The position numbers and the translations under genes are program-made. From NCBI GenBank assembly GCA_026692885.1, contig JAPLNJ010001143.1:1-5297 (forward strand): a stretch of 5,297 nt of DNA, in the 5' to 3' direction. Below, one piece after another: positions 5,259-5,297 of this stretch; within the stretch, counting starts at the first letter, position 1; the number at the start of each line of letters is the position of its first letter. Below the pieces are notes generated by a model. That model searched no databases and had not been told where the DNA came from. It saw nothing but the letters and a program-made list of their open reading frames with translations. The DNA comes from Planctomycetota bacterium. GTDB lineage: Bacteria; Planctomycetota; Planctomycetia; Pirellulales; Pirellulaceae.

Positions 5259-5297
5259 GTGTTCGCGTCGAGGCGGTCAGCGGATACAGTACAGATA

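Overview
The window looks like chromosomal DNA of a planctomycete, probably from the Pirellulales and its relatives. The evidence is a high-GC sequence, a giant multi-domain Ser/Thr kinase that starts with an MJ0042-type zinc ribbon and carries ThuA-like, beta-sandwich and formylglycine-generating-enzyme (FGE) modules, and gene-free DNA packed with palindromic repeats of the kind common between genes in that group. The taxonomy is inferred from family knowledge, not from a marker gene. All recognised genes lie on the minus strand, so they are read from high to low coordinates.

Region by region in reading direction: 5247-4954 encodes a 97-residue exported protein of unknown function. After 30 nt comes a 137-residue membrane protein with two TM2 domains (4923-4510). 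Two nt later come hicB (4507-4262) and, overlapping it by 4 nt, hicA (4265-4034), a type II toxin-antitoxin pair. The close spacing suggests one transcript. The hicA toxin appears broken: its conserved frame is one nucleotide out of register with its expected GTG start and instead follows the hicB stop codon in frame. A 270-nt gap (4033-3764) holds a candidate sigma70-type promoter and a clean ribosome binding site for the large kinase gene (3763-569).

The kinase protein (1064 residues) reads: zinc ribbon, proline-rich linker, complete Hanks-type kinase domain, one membrane helix, a PEGA-like segment, a ThuA-like domain, a DUF1080/LamG-like beta-sandwich, and the first residues of an FGE-sulfatase module. 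That last module has lost its middle. The frame jumps straight to the family's late motif (KKPN..D.NDMHGN..EWC) in a different frame, with about 13 nt at the join that fit both flanking motifs. This looks like a deletion between short direct repeats that also caused a frameshift. The FGE C-terminus is missing too.

Positions 1-509 have no convincing gene. They contain two composite inverted repeats: 1-218, made of paired hairpin units in opposite orientation, and 267-423, centred on an 18-bp perfect hairpin. Two small hairpins follow at 444-475. These resemble dispersed REP- or MITE-like elements with no transposase inside the window.

The kinase probably senses or binds something outside the cytoplasm through its C-terminal modules and phosphorylates proteins inside. 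Nothing in the sequence links it functionally to the TM2-hicBA cluster. I saw no tRNA, rRNA, CRISPR array or intact transposase.
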